From contig NC_135381.1 in the NCBI RefSeq assembly GCF_049243985.1, forward strand, positions 17,595,345 through 17,659,344: a DNA stretch of 64,000 nucleotides, in the 5' to 3' direction. A program made the translations under genes and the position numbers. Origin of the DNA: Paroedura picta. Lineage: Eukaryota > Chordata > Lepidosauria > Squamata > Gekkonidae. A model generated the notes under the pieces. It saw nothing but the letters and a program-made list of their open reading frames with translations, was not told where the DNA came from and searched no databases. Shown piece after piece: positions 29,301-41,300 of this stretch. Position 1 is the first letter of the stretch; each line of letters starts with the position of its first letter.

Positions 29301-32300
29301 ACAATTTTTTTCTGCTCTCCTGTAACACAGGACTGCCTGATGAAGCCAATGAGCAGCAAAACACAAAATTAGCTCACAGGCTTCACTGCCAGAAGATGTA
29401 GCAATACACACTAACATGCATAGCTTTAATTAGGCAAGTTCATGGAAGTGAAGTCTGTTAACGGTATTAACAAGGACAATTACACAGAAATCTCCCACAT
29501 TTATTATTATTATTGTTGTTGTTTGATTTATTTCCCGCCACTCCCTGGGTAGGTTCGCAGCGGGTAACAGTTGTCTTAAAAACCCCAATTAAAACCCCAT
29601 TAAAAGACATAAAAAATCATAACATAACATGGCGGCAGCCAATCACAATCTACTCCCACCTATCAAGGCGATAGAGAATGGGGGGAGATGATGTATACTT
29701 CAGACCCCCCCCCGGTCTGAACATACCATGCAACACCAGTTAGGGAAATAAGGAGAAAGGTTAATTGTCTTCTAGCTCATTCTGTAGTCTATCTGGCTGG
29801 TTGCTATTGGGAACGGAAGGAGATGGACCACTGAGACTTGAACCAGCAGGTCTCTTCTTATGGACTTATTTAGCTCTATACTTCTCCTTAACCCTGGAGA
29901 ACAGGAGTGGCACAACTACTCAGGTAATGCACCATGCAACTGCACTGCAAGGCTGGAGGCTAAGCTGCAAGGTACAAGCAGCCCAGACACCTGGAAATGC
30001 CTCCCCTTGCTTCCTGCTCTTTCCATTACCTGCTGTTGGCTTTGCTGCTGCAGCTGTATTTTCAGCAAGTGCTGCTGTTGCTGCTGCTGTTGCTGGACTG
30101 CCTGCATTTGGTGCTGCTGTACCATTGCTGCAGCCTGCTGCTGCTGAGCCTGGAACTGCTGTTGCAGTGCATTCTGCTGGGCCTGGAACTGTTGCTGCTG
30201 CTGCTGCAAAGCCTGCTGCTGCTGCTGCTGCTGGACTGGGAACTGCTGCTGTGCCATCTGCTGGAGCTGGAGCTGAGCTGATAATACAAAAGGCAAGAAG
30301 GCCTGAGTGGCGAGATCAGGGGAATCCACAGCCGAGCAGCGAGCTCAGACTTCTTCCACTTACATTTAAATGCCTGACTTATCAAGCCGACCATAAGTTA
30401 GTCTGCTTTGTGTCCCTACTTTGGACATAATTTTACATTAGCAATAATTGGGGGAGCCCAAGGGTGAGAACAAAAGCAAAGCCACTTCCTGGGTGAGCCA
30501 TGCAGTGCGGTGACAACCCCTTACCTCCCCACTCAAAACGACAGCCTAAGATATGTACACACAGGCACTGGAAGGCCACTGGCTTCACACCCTTAACCGA
30601 GGTGTTAAGTGGTTAAAAACTGCTCTCAACATAGATTACATTTTCCTAGCTGATGGTAAAACTGTTCAGGTTTCATTAACATCGCTATGTAAAAACTGCA
30701 GCTTTTAGGGGTTTGTTCTTATTGAAAGCTCTCTGTATCATATTTGAGAACACATATGGCGACATTGATATAAGAAAACCTGTGTTTCTGTTCCATTATG
30801 TTGTTTCCTCTTGATGCAGAGGAAACTAAATATTAACACACATTATATTTAACTTGTATTGTGTCTAATTTTCAAGGTGCCTTTTCGGGTCCATATAACC
30901 CTCTGAAATTAAATGAAATGATGAAGACTTCCTCATGGCCCATCTCTAGAGCAGTTGAACTCAACGCATCTGTTAGGTGCCTAAACTGGATTATGGAGCC
31001 CCACTTACTAGGTCATTAGTCCCTCTAAAGAGGTTCAAAACACTGGTTTGCAGTATTCTATGTACATACAAAGGAAAAACATGGAACTGTGTTACTATGT
31101 GTTATTTACTAAAACAAAAAAAAATTGCATTTTATGTGATTTGTTTCTGCTTGCAAAGGGCCCAGTATTTGCCACAACACATTTGCCAGAGAGGAGCTAT
31201 GGTTCAGTGCAGGGGTAGTCAAACTGCGGCTCTCCAGCTGTCCCTGGACTGCAATTCCCATGAGCCCCTGCCAGCATAGTAGTCCATGGACATCTGGAGG
31301 GCCGTAGTTTGACTACCCCTGGTTTCAAGTCTGCTAATGCCTTGTTCTGCAGCTGTGTGGAGATCAAAATCATAACAGTCACTGCTATATTCCCCAAGTG
31401 CAACCATGAAGTAGTCCCTGTACATTCCCCATTTGAGGCATAACACAGAATGGCAAGCCTGGCCTCCCAGTACTTGTGCTGATTCTCTTTTGTGGCTACA
31501 GCGGCACATGCAAAAAAGGAGTTCCCAACACATATTCAGGCAAGGTTTATAAGAGTGATCAGGGGGCAACCCAACCATATAACAATGCTTGTTGCCAGGC
31601 AACATGGCAAATGGAGACAATATAACGATGAAGAGTGAAAACTAGGGGTCATAAAAGACTTTGTCATGGGACAGTATTACAGTGGAGATTGAAAAGTACA
31701 AAGAATGTGCTATCCACATCCACCAAACCTTTATAAATCCAAGACAGTGGCCTCAATGGTAGCAATGATCTGGCAGCAGTCAATGTGGCACCCAAAATGT
31801 GGTCTTGATACAAGAATCGCCTTGGAGGGACAGGGCAGCAGAGAGCCACAGAACATCAGCATGTACCAGACAAGAACAATAAGGAATTGGTGACAGCCAT
31901 CAAGGAAGTAGCAGCTGCCAGCTCTTAGCAATTAAGCCTCTGCTTCTGGGACTTCCCAGGGTAGCTTCAAGGTGCAGCTTTTCTGCGTATGAAAGGAGTT
32001 CTTTGTTCAAATGCTTCCCTGAATCTAGGAGGTGCCAGTACTGTTTGCACATCTGTTGTTCAGGGTGATAAAGGCTCTTTGCATAATACTTTTAAATGTC
32101 ATATTTCTATTTGGTTACAGGGGAAAATATTCCCATACAAACTGACCCAGCTTGGCAAGTGCCCCAACTCACAGCAACCAAAGTCCATTCTAATGGAACC
32201 ATAGTCCAGCGGCATATTTAAAACCAACCAAGTTTTATTCAAGTGGTAAGCTTGGTCTTCAAGGTGCCATTGGCCTCAAACCTTGTTCTGCTCCTTCACA

Positions 32301-35300
32301 CCAACACAGCTACCCACCAAAGCCCAGCCTAGACTTCCAACAGCAACCTGCTGAATGGTACATCCCTGTTATGTTGTTGTCTTCCTCTTCCCGCCCCCAC
32401 ACACTTTGGGATCACTGGTGTTATTAACAGAAAAATGACATCTGCTCTAGCATGTGACTAGATCAGAAGCCTAGGTCATTACGAAACTGAAGGGCAACAT
32501 AGCCAGTCGCCACCTCACATGCTGTACCCAGGATGTGAGGAATGCAGGATTGTCAGAGCTGACAGGCTGGCCATGCTGACCTTTGCTCTGGCACTCCTAA
32601 GAGCCAGGAAGAAAGTAAAACATAAAGCCCTCCTCAAAGAGGTAGACCAGCTAAAGGGAACAGAAATGAAGGAGCATCAATCAGTCCTACAACATTTACT
32701 AAGTTTCCTGGGCCTTGACAGTTGCAGGTAGCTTAGATGTTATTAATTGTAAAGAGCAAAGTACCGGGAAAGGCAAGCCAAGACATCACACTATAAAGGT
32801 AAGTTGTTCCCTATAGTTCACTATCATGAAAACAGCTCTTGTTGAAGGTCACATAGGCAGGAACTGAGTAGCTGCTTGCAAAAACAAACTGACAGGCACT
32901 GGCCCAAGTTCAGCACAAACAAATTAATAACAGCACATCAGAGACGAAAATGTCATTCCCCAAACCCTGTAGCAAAACCTCCATGGAGTTTGCATGTTGG
33001 AGTGACAAATTAGTCGCAACAGAGGCTTTATCTCTTTTTTTTTTTAAGAGAAAAAAACATTCTATTTGTATCCTTAACACACAATTCCCAAATGGTGCCT
33101 CCGCACAGAAAACTGCCTAGAAAACATGAAATTGAGAGGCAGGTTGAGGACCCCATGTAGTGTCATACCCCATAACCTCAGTTTTAGGTCCCATGACATG
33201 GCACCATCTTCCCTACTAGAGCAGGTAGGTGCAGAGAACCACCATCACCCATCCATTCATTGTTTTTGGGATCCCAGCCGTAAGGTACAACTTACAACCG
33301 TAAGAGAAATAAAAATTAGCAGTCTGCTTTCTTTCTCACAAGAGGGAACATAGCATTTCAGTGTTTAGGACAGCGGATCCTAAAAGGACCTATTCAGAAC
33401 AGAGGTCTTCAACCTGAATGTCAGAATCCTCTTGGGGAGTCATTGACCTGTAGGCCCCATGTCTCCCCCGATGCTTCTTTCCATTTTCATGGAAGGGCCT
33501 GCTGCCAGTGAATATGGGTAGAAAACCAGGATGCTCTCTTTACGTGCATGCAGACAGAAGCAGCAGGATAGCAACAGAAGCTGCCATACAGCCATAAAGG
33601 CGTTGTTGTTTTTTTAGCACAGACAAGTTCGGAGACATTAGTGTTCCATCTTCCTATCACAGGACTGATGGCTTGTGATCCCCCCCCCCCCATCTTGAGA
33701 GAACATCCTAAATACATACTTTGTTGGGTAGCTGTAGGCATGCCTGGAATGCCATGTGTGGCTATCCCAGCTGTTCCAGGAGGTTGCTGCTGCCCTGGGA
33801 GGCTTATTTGCTGCCCCATTGGGCCAAGTCCACTCATGCCACCCATGGGCGCTCCCTGAGGGCGTGAAGTCATTCCCATGCCTGCTGCTCCTGTGGGTGG
33901 TCCTCCTGTTAGATTCTGTAGTGCATTCATAGGATCTGTGGGGAAGAACACAAGCTCTCAGAGGGGATACATATGCACTTGCCCATCATGATGCTCCAAG
34001 ATAATCCAGCCTTGCTAAACGACTGTATTCTTGCTCAGCTGAATAACAAATGCAACAGAAGCTTGGGAGACCAAGGATGCGGATCAGCCTTGAGCTACAA
34101 TTGCAAATAAATTACTAGGCAACCACAATATAAGGGCAAATTCCTTTACTCCACTGCTATCTTAAAACCATTTGAGGCATATCAACAGCCTAAAAGAAAT
34201 TATATTGATTCACTTATCAAAGGGTTACTAACAGACTCCTTATAAACTGTTATTTCTTGCTAGCTGCAACTTTAACAGGTGACTGTTCTCAACTTTCAGT
34301 GTTCTGTCACCCCTCGCTACCAAGCGAAGCTGCCAAGCACTATCAAGGACTTCCAAAGGAAGTGTCCCAAGTCTGATTCCAGAGAAGCAATATAGGCACA
34401 ACCAAGAGAGCAAAGCAGAGCCTGGGATAAGAAGAAGAAGAAGAAGAGTTGGTTCTTATATGCCGCTTTTCCCTACCCGAAGGAGGCTCAAAGCGGCTTA
34501 CAGTCGCCTTCCCATTCCAAGTAGCAGCTTCCCACAAAATCCACAAGGGCAGGAGCAGAAATGCTTCCCTTTAAAGAGACAGACGTTTCTTGGGAACCTA
34601 ACAAGATCCACCTGCTCTGCAAGTAGAGGATGCATATAGTTGTCCCACAGCAGAAGAAAATCTCATGGAAATCACAAGTTCACTACTCCTGGATGAGTGT
34701 CTTTTCTTTCAGCTCAGTGTTCAACAAGGACGGCATAAAAAGAACCTCTGCTAAGGTTTTATTGGCTTAAAATCAATGCAGAACCTAAGCAGGGTTTTAA
34801 CTGACTCACATATTCGATGAGTACATTCCAGATGTCCTGCTATTGAAGGTTTGTGACGTTCCATGAAAAAACAGACTGAATTTATGTCCTTCTGTTTCAG
34901 CAGCTAAAACAAAGTTCTTGTCCCTTACAAAATCCTACAAGCAGACACCCTGGAAGGAAGGCTAATTATATCCATTATAGTCAAGACAAACATATGACCA
35001 GGAAGTTCTACAAACTAAAATCCCCTCTTAAAGGACAAGTACTATTTTAATTCTCTTCAATCATCTTATGTATGTTATTGCTATGTACAGGCAATTTATC
35101 ATTCTGCCAGGGCAGCACAAGAAGCATACACTGAAAAGACAAGAAGGGCCAGCTGAACCCAACCATGCCACTGAGGAGTCAAAAGCCTTCCATTCCTTGA
35201 GGCTGCACATGAAAAGGCCACTCACACACATTCCCTAGGAAGTTCTCATGAAACAAGCAAACAAAAAAGATTGAAAAAAGAACTGGTTCTTACCAGAAGC

Positions 35301-38300
35301 CTGGGACTTCTTGTTATCTAGGGAAATGTTTAAAAAAAATGATTGAATGAAGATTTTTGCTTGCTGAGGGCATGAGCACAAATAGTTCGGGAAACATGAA
35401 TAAGTAAATTCTATACATTGCAGAAGGTTCAAGTAAATCAGATGCATTTATCATTGGACATCAATTTATTTACTACTAGCAAAAAACCACGTTGTACTTA
35501 AAATTACAACAGATGCTAGCCCCCACCTGGCAGACCTGCCGAGGCCTGCAGAAGCCATGGCAGGCCTTTTGAGGGCAGGGGGGAGGCACTGGTGGGAACT
35601 CCCCTCCTCTCTCCCCCAAGCAAGTGGGAGCCTTCCTGACCTCCTCAGGCAGACCATTCCATAAGGTAAGGGCAGCAACTAAGAAGGCACATGTACAGAC
35701 AGCTGTTAATTTTGCCCGTTTGCAGAAGGCCTAAATCAGATGATGCGGACAACCATAGGGGGAGAGATAGTCACAAAGATATGAGGATTCAAGGATATGA
35801 AGGGCTTTGTATGTGATACTTTTACTGAGGCCAGTAACAGAAGGGGAGTCAACAGAATGACTGCAGAAAGCGAGCAATATATAAGCAAAATCTAGTCGCT
35901 CCTGATAATAGCTGAGCCAAGGCTTTGAATACCAACTGGAGGTTGCAAATTGATTTTGTGAGACCAATGTACAATAGTCTAGTATAGAATTCTTGTCATA
36001 AGTACAGTGCTGGCAGATGCTTACACAGGGTCATGTGTACTGACAAACTGCCAGACATCCCTTCTCAAGGGAAGAGTGTGAACCCACAGAGATGCCATCT
36101 GTCCCCTAGAAATGAATCCCTTACCTGCTGTGCAATTTAGAGTTACACATCCCGGATGGAAAGCCTTTGAATAGAGGGAGTTACCTGAGGCCAATGGTAA
36201 AGTTGCCATGACCATGTCACTTATAAGACCATGCTTAAGCATCAGTCAATGAATCCATAGGGCAGTTTTTCAAACATTTTTGCATGGCCATCATTGATGC
36301 ACATCTGGCCCACTTTTTAAACAACAGCAAGAAATTGGGAACATTGGGACCCATTCCTAGTCCTTGCCCAGATGTGCTTTACCAAAAGTATCTTCTTCAG
36401 GCAGAGCAGAAAGCTTGGAAACAGAAGTTCCTTTTCAACAGTCAAAATGTCGAGCCTTTTATAGAATCTGCAGGCTCTGTTAGATCACATGATTCAAAAT
36501 GAGGGTCACACTCTTACCCATACAGATTCATAAGTAATCTTTACAAGCACTAATAAACATTACATTCACTAATAAATTACATTCTTTCAAAACTCATAAG
36601 ATAGAAATTTACTTACGGATATCCCGAAAATGGATAATGAGTCTTGCCACAAGGGAAAGATATTCCTCCTGCAGTCAAAAAATCAAAATTCACGTCAGAA
36701 GCCAGAGAGAACGGCAATGTTCTCTGTGACTTATTTTCCTCTTTCCCCTCTTGCCACAGAACAGAGAAATGCCCTGTAGGGCTTTCTGGCAAAGCTTCCT
36801 GTAGAAACAGCAAAGCAGAACTGTTTCTGATTAAGAGGTCATTGTATTTAAACTACATTAAAGGGAGAATGCAAAAGACGTGTGATTTGTGAAGAACTTG
36901 CAGGACAGAAAAATTCCTTTGCAATCCAGCAACAATTCTGCTCAGCTTTTATCATGTTGAACAAGGAAATGGACCTTTTACAGCGGATCCACCCAGTCTC
37001 AATTTCTTCCCTCAAGCCTCATCACAGAAATGTCATGTCAATAAAATATTCCATGCATACCTGCTTGCCTTAATTCTATCTTGTAAAAGCACATTATAAT
37101 AACTGAATCACACAGTCAGTGCACATTTGGGGAACTCAGAACAATCCTCCCACTGTATCATTGGAGAAAACTATAGAATACCTTTGAAAGGCTTAAAGCT
37201 TCTCTAGAATCCCACAGGTCATGAGAAAGTGCTTTACAGGGTTTTAGGAAACTCTCCCCACCACATACACACAAACCTGACATAACAATCAGAACAAAAT
37301 CTTGACACTTCACCGTGACCGCCCTCCAAACTTAGACACAGAAAGTGAACCGGAGGACCCTTGGCCGTCTCTGGAGAGAACACTGAGAAAGTTCAGATGA
37401 CTCATGTTGACTGAAGTGGACAGGACGCTAACAGCAGCGAGGCCAACCACATGCCCACTAGACCCCTGCCCATCGTGGCTTCTAAAAACATCCGACAAAG
37501 AATAAGGCCCCCCCTCTGGGAGATAATCAAACTTTCTCACAATGGGATAATTCCTGGACTGACTAAGAGAGACGGTGGTACGACCAATACTGGGGAAAAA
37601 AATATCTAGACCTGTGAAAGCCCGACAACTATTTACCCATCTCACACAGTGTTTCTAGGTCAAATGGTAGAAAAGGCAGTCATGGATCAAATATAGGCAT
37701 TCCTGGAAGAAGCTTCAGTCCTAGACCTATCTCAGTCAGGCTTCCGACCTGGACATGGTAGAGACAGTGCTAGTCACTCTGATAGACTACCTCTGTCACC
37801 AGCTGGACTGAGGTGGGTTTGCGCTGCTGATATTACTAGATCTCTCCGCAACATTCAAAACAATCAACCATGAGCTTCTAGCTCTCCACCTCGGCGATGC
37901 CAGAATAAAGCGGACAGCCCTCCAGTGCCTAATCTCCTTCCTCCAAGGTCACAGAGGGTAGCAATAGGAGAGAGATCATCAAGCTGCCAACAATTTACTT
38001 GTGAAGTCCCACAAGGAGCAGTCCTCTCTCCAATTTTGTTCAGCATCTTTATGTGCCCTCTTGCCCAACTGGTACAGATATTCAGGCTCAGTTGTCATCA
38101 ATATGCAGGTGATATCTAGCTCTTCCTCCTGATAGATGACCACCCTAACTCTCCCCCAAAAGCATTTGCCAGCTGCCTGGAAGCAGTGACGGGGTTGCTC
38201 AAGCAGAGTCGTCTGAAGTTCAACGCTTCAAAGACAGAGGTCCTGTGGCAGAGTAGGAAGGGACCAAACAAGGAAGCACACTTGCCCACCCTAGAAGGTG

Positions 38301-41300
38301 AACAGCTCTCAGTGGCTCACTCTGCCAGAAACCTGGGAGTGACCCTGGATGCTTCCATCTCAATGGAAGCTCAGGTCATGAGGATAGCTTGGCTGGCATT
38401 CTACCACCTTCACCAAGCCAAGCTACTAGTGCCCTACTGGGTCCTGGAACACCTAGCCACAGTAATCCATGTGACAGTCACCTCTAGACTAGACTTCTGC
38501 AATTCGCTCTATACAGGCCTGCCTTTAGCTTCGATCCTGAAACTAGAGCTGATCCAAAACGCAGCAGTCAGGGTCCGCATAGTAACACCATGGAGGCACC
38601 ACATCAGGCCCATCCTCCACCAGCTACAATGACGATGAGTCAAATTCTGGATTAGGCTAAAGGTTTTTGTAATCACCTTCAAGGCCACACGCGGTCAGGG
38701 CCCTGTTACCTGAGGGACCGTCTTTTTGCCTATGCCCCTCAAAGAGCTTTGCGCTCTGCCACCACCAACTGGCTTGTGATCCTTGGCCCTAAAAAGGCCC
38801 ACTTGACTTTGACTAAGGCCAGAGCCTTCTCTGTCCTGGCCCCCACCTGGTGGAATGAGCTCCTGGGGATCAGGGCACAGACGAAACTAAAGCAGTTCCA
38901 TAGGGCCTGCAAAAGGGAATTCTTCTGCCAGGCATTTGGCTGTTGGCCAGAATCAACAACACCTACCAGGCCCCTGAACCTCCCTCCCTAGAATCCATGA
39001 GTCTGAATCTATACCATGGATCTGTCTGATTACTATTCTGTTAAACTGTTCTCTTCTGTTACTGTTATTATTGTTACCACTGTTATATTCTAGTTTATTG
39101 ACAAAACTGAATTCAATGTATAATTCTTTACGTTCCATGTACACCGCTCTGAGCCTCAGGGAAGGGCAGTATATACATTTAACAAACAAAGTAGATCATT
39201 TACACAGGGAAAGGATAGGATTTTCTGAGACTGCCCCACCAACAGACAGCAGCAAACCCAACAAGTGATGGGACGAAGGAGCAAAACGACAAGCAGAACT
39301 GGAAGTATTCTGAGACAAGCAGGGTACTGTGGTAGAAACTTCCGCAAAGGAGGATATGGAGTTTCTTTGTCTTTCATCTTCTGCTGCTGACATTTCAAAT
39401 CTCTCCTTACCAGCGCTGCAATCTTTCCTGCAATGCTCCCTACCACAAGAAAATCCAGCATCTTACCCTTGATTTGGCCTTCATGAACACATGGTTCTCC
39501 ATGTCATTGCTGGTTTTATTAGGAGCTACTCCAGCTTTCCTCATTGCTTCTTCACTGCAAGAAAGCAAACACAAGAACTTTGGTCAGAACAGCACAGTTT
39601 CGTGACTTGAATACAAGAGAACAACCAGTTCTTGTATTTTGCTGGTAACTTTTCTTCTGTTGAAAAACATGTATGACAAATTCACTCTCTACATGGAAGG
39701 TAACATTATATCCCTAATGCATCAGCACAGCCTTCCTAACAAGCCCCCCAAAACCTTTCATCAGCTCAGCTGCCCACATAACGTACTTTCAATGTTGACT
39801 CCAAACCCATACTCTCCTGTGCTCAATTTCTCATTCTCCTCCCCTTCAGTAACCAGAAAAGCATCTCCACAAGCCTTTAGGCAACTGCTTGTTCCCTTGT
39901 GCACTCCTTCACAAACATGCAGCTGCTGTTTATTCTTCTCTGCACCACACTCCTTCAAATCTTTCCATTTTCACATTCTTTGCATGTCTATATCTTCACT
40001 TCTACCACCCTACACTGCTTCACCAACTGAAGATGGAATGGTTGTGGCTGCTCATGCGTGTTTAACAGTTAATCTGTAATCTTACTGTTCTTAATTGTTC
40101 TCACTGTTAAAAATGTTATATATTCAAATCAAAATGTTATACTGTACTACATTATGAAAGCTTCAATGTAAACCACCCCGAACAAGGAAGGACAGTATAT
40201 AAATATAATTGAATCAATAACCTGTTTTTGAGTTTCCACGAGGATGAGACCTGCTGTAAATTCTACTACAGGTGAAATAAGCAGCCTCCTTTTCTGAAAA
40301 GTTTGCTTGAACTTAACTAATCTTAACTCCTCCTCCAGTTTCAACAGCTCAAAACACCTTACAGCTCTACCATTCTAGTGAGCTATATACAGGGCACAGG
40401 AAACATTTCCAAAAAATGCTCTCTTGGAAAGCACAGTCCCTTCCCTAAGAGGAAAGCCCAAGTTTTAAATTTAGCTAATTTCACCAGGGATGGCCTGTGC
40501 AACTATGGCCTGTGCACACAGATATTAATGAAAATAAATGGGGGCCACACCAAGGCAAAATGAAAAGAAAAAAATGGTGCAAAAGGAAAAGAATCTTTAT
40601 TAGTTGAATAACCCCTGCATGCTTTGCATTCAGCTTCATCAGGCGGAATGTACTTCTAAATTCCTTTTTGATTCCTATTCCATATAACCATTTGTTTCTT
40701 TCTCTTCATCCTGTGCAAACAGAGACATTCTCTCTCATCAGGCTAAAATATGCAATCACTCCTAATAACTAAGTTGAGTTTAAAGGGGGGGGGGGGAGAG
40801 AAACAAATTAGGTTTTAATTTACGGAATCCAGAACTGAAAACAGTGATTTTCTATTTACAAAAAAAACATTACACAAATCCTTTGAAATGTATCAGTGGA
40901 CATTAATCAGGATTATGAGACAGAACCTCCACATTTAGAGACAGTGGGAAAACCAGGGGAAGGAACTGCTGCTTCCTATCAAACCTCTGGGCTCTCCATT
41001 AGTAAAACAGGATGTTGGACTGGGGGGGGGGGGTCGGGACCCCTTTGGAGGTCAGGGCAAGCAACCTGGCCGGTGGGGCACCATCCACACAACAGCCTTG
41101 CGAGGTAGATTGAGATACAACATTCATCTGTCTGGAGCAGCGGAAAACAGCGAGATCGGCATGGTGGGACAATAGGCAGAAACTGAGAAACCCTGGGGAA
41201 AAAACTATTTATATACAATCATGAACAATGGATCTTCACGCCATTGGTCAGTTTCAGTTTAATTTCCATGAAAGAACACTTGCATAATTGTATGGGTGGG

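Larger units (their letters stand above)
30278..33719. other. MED15 intron 5
   Basis: No coding exon is supported. The only clear repeats are the palindromic element at 31210 and a degraded hAT-like end near 33395. A C-run lies at about 33680-33690, just 3' of exon 5 on the minus strand. Confidence 0.55.
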
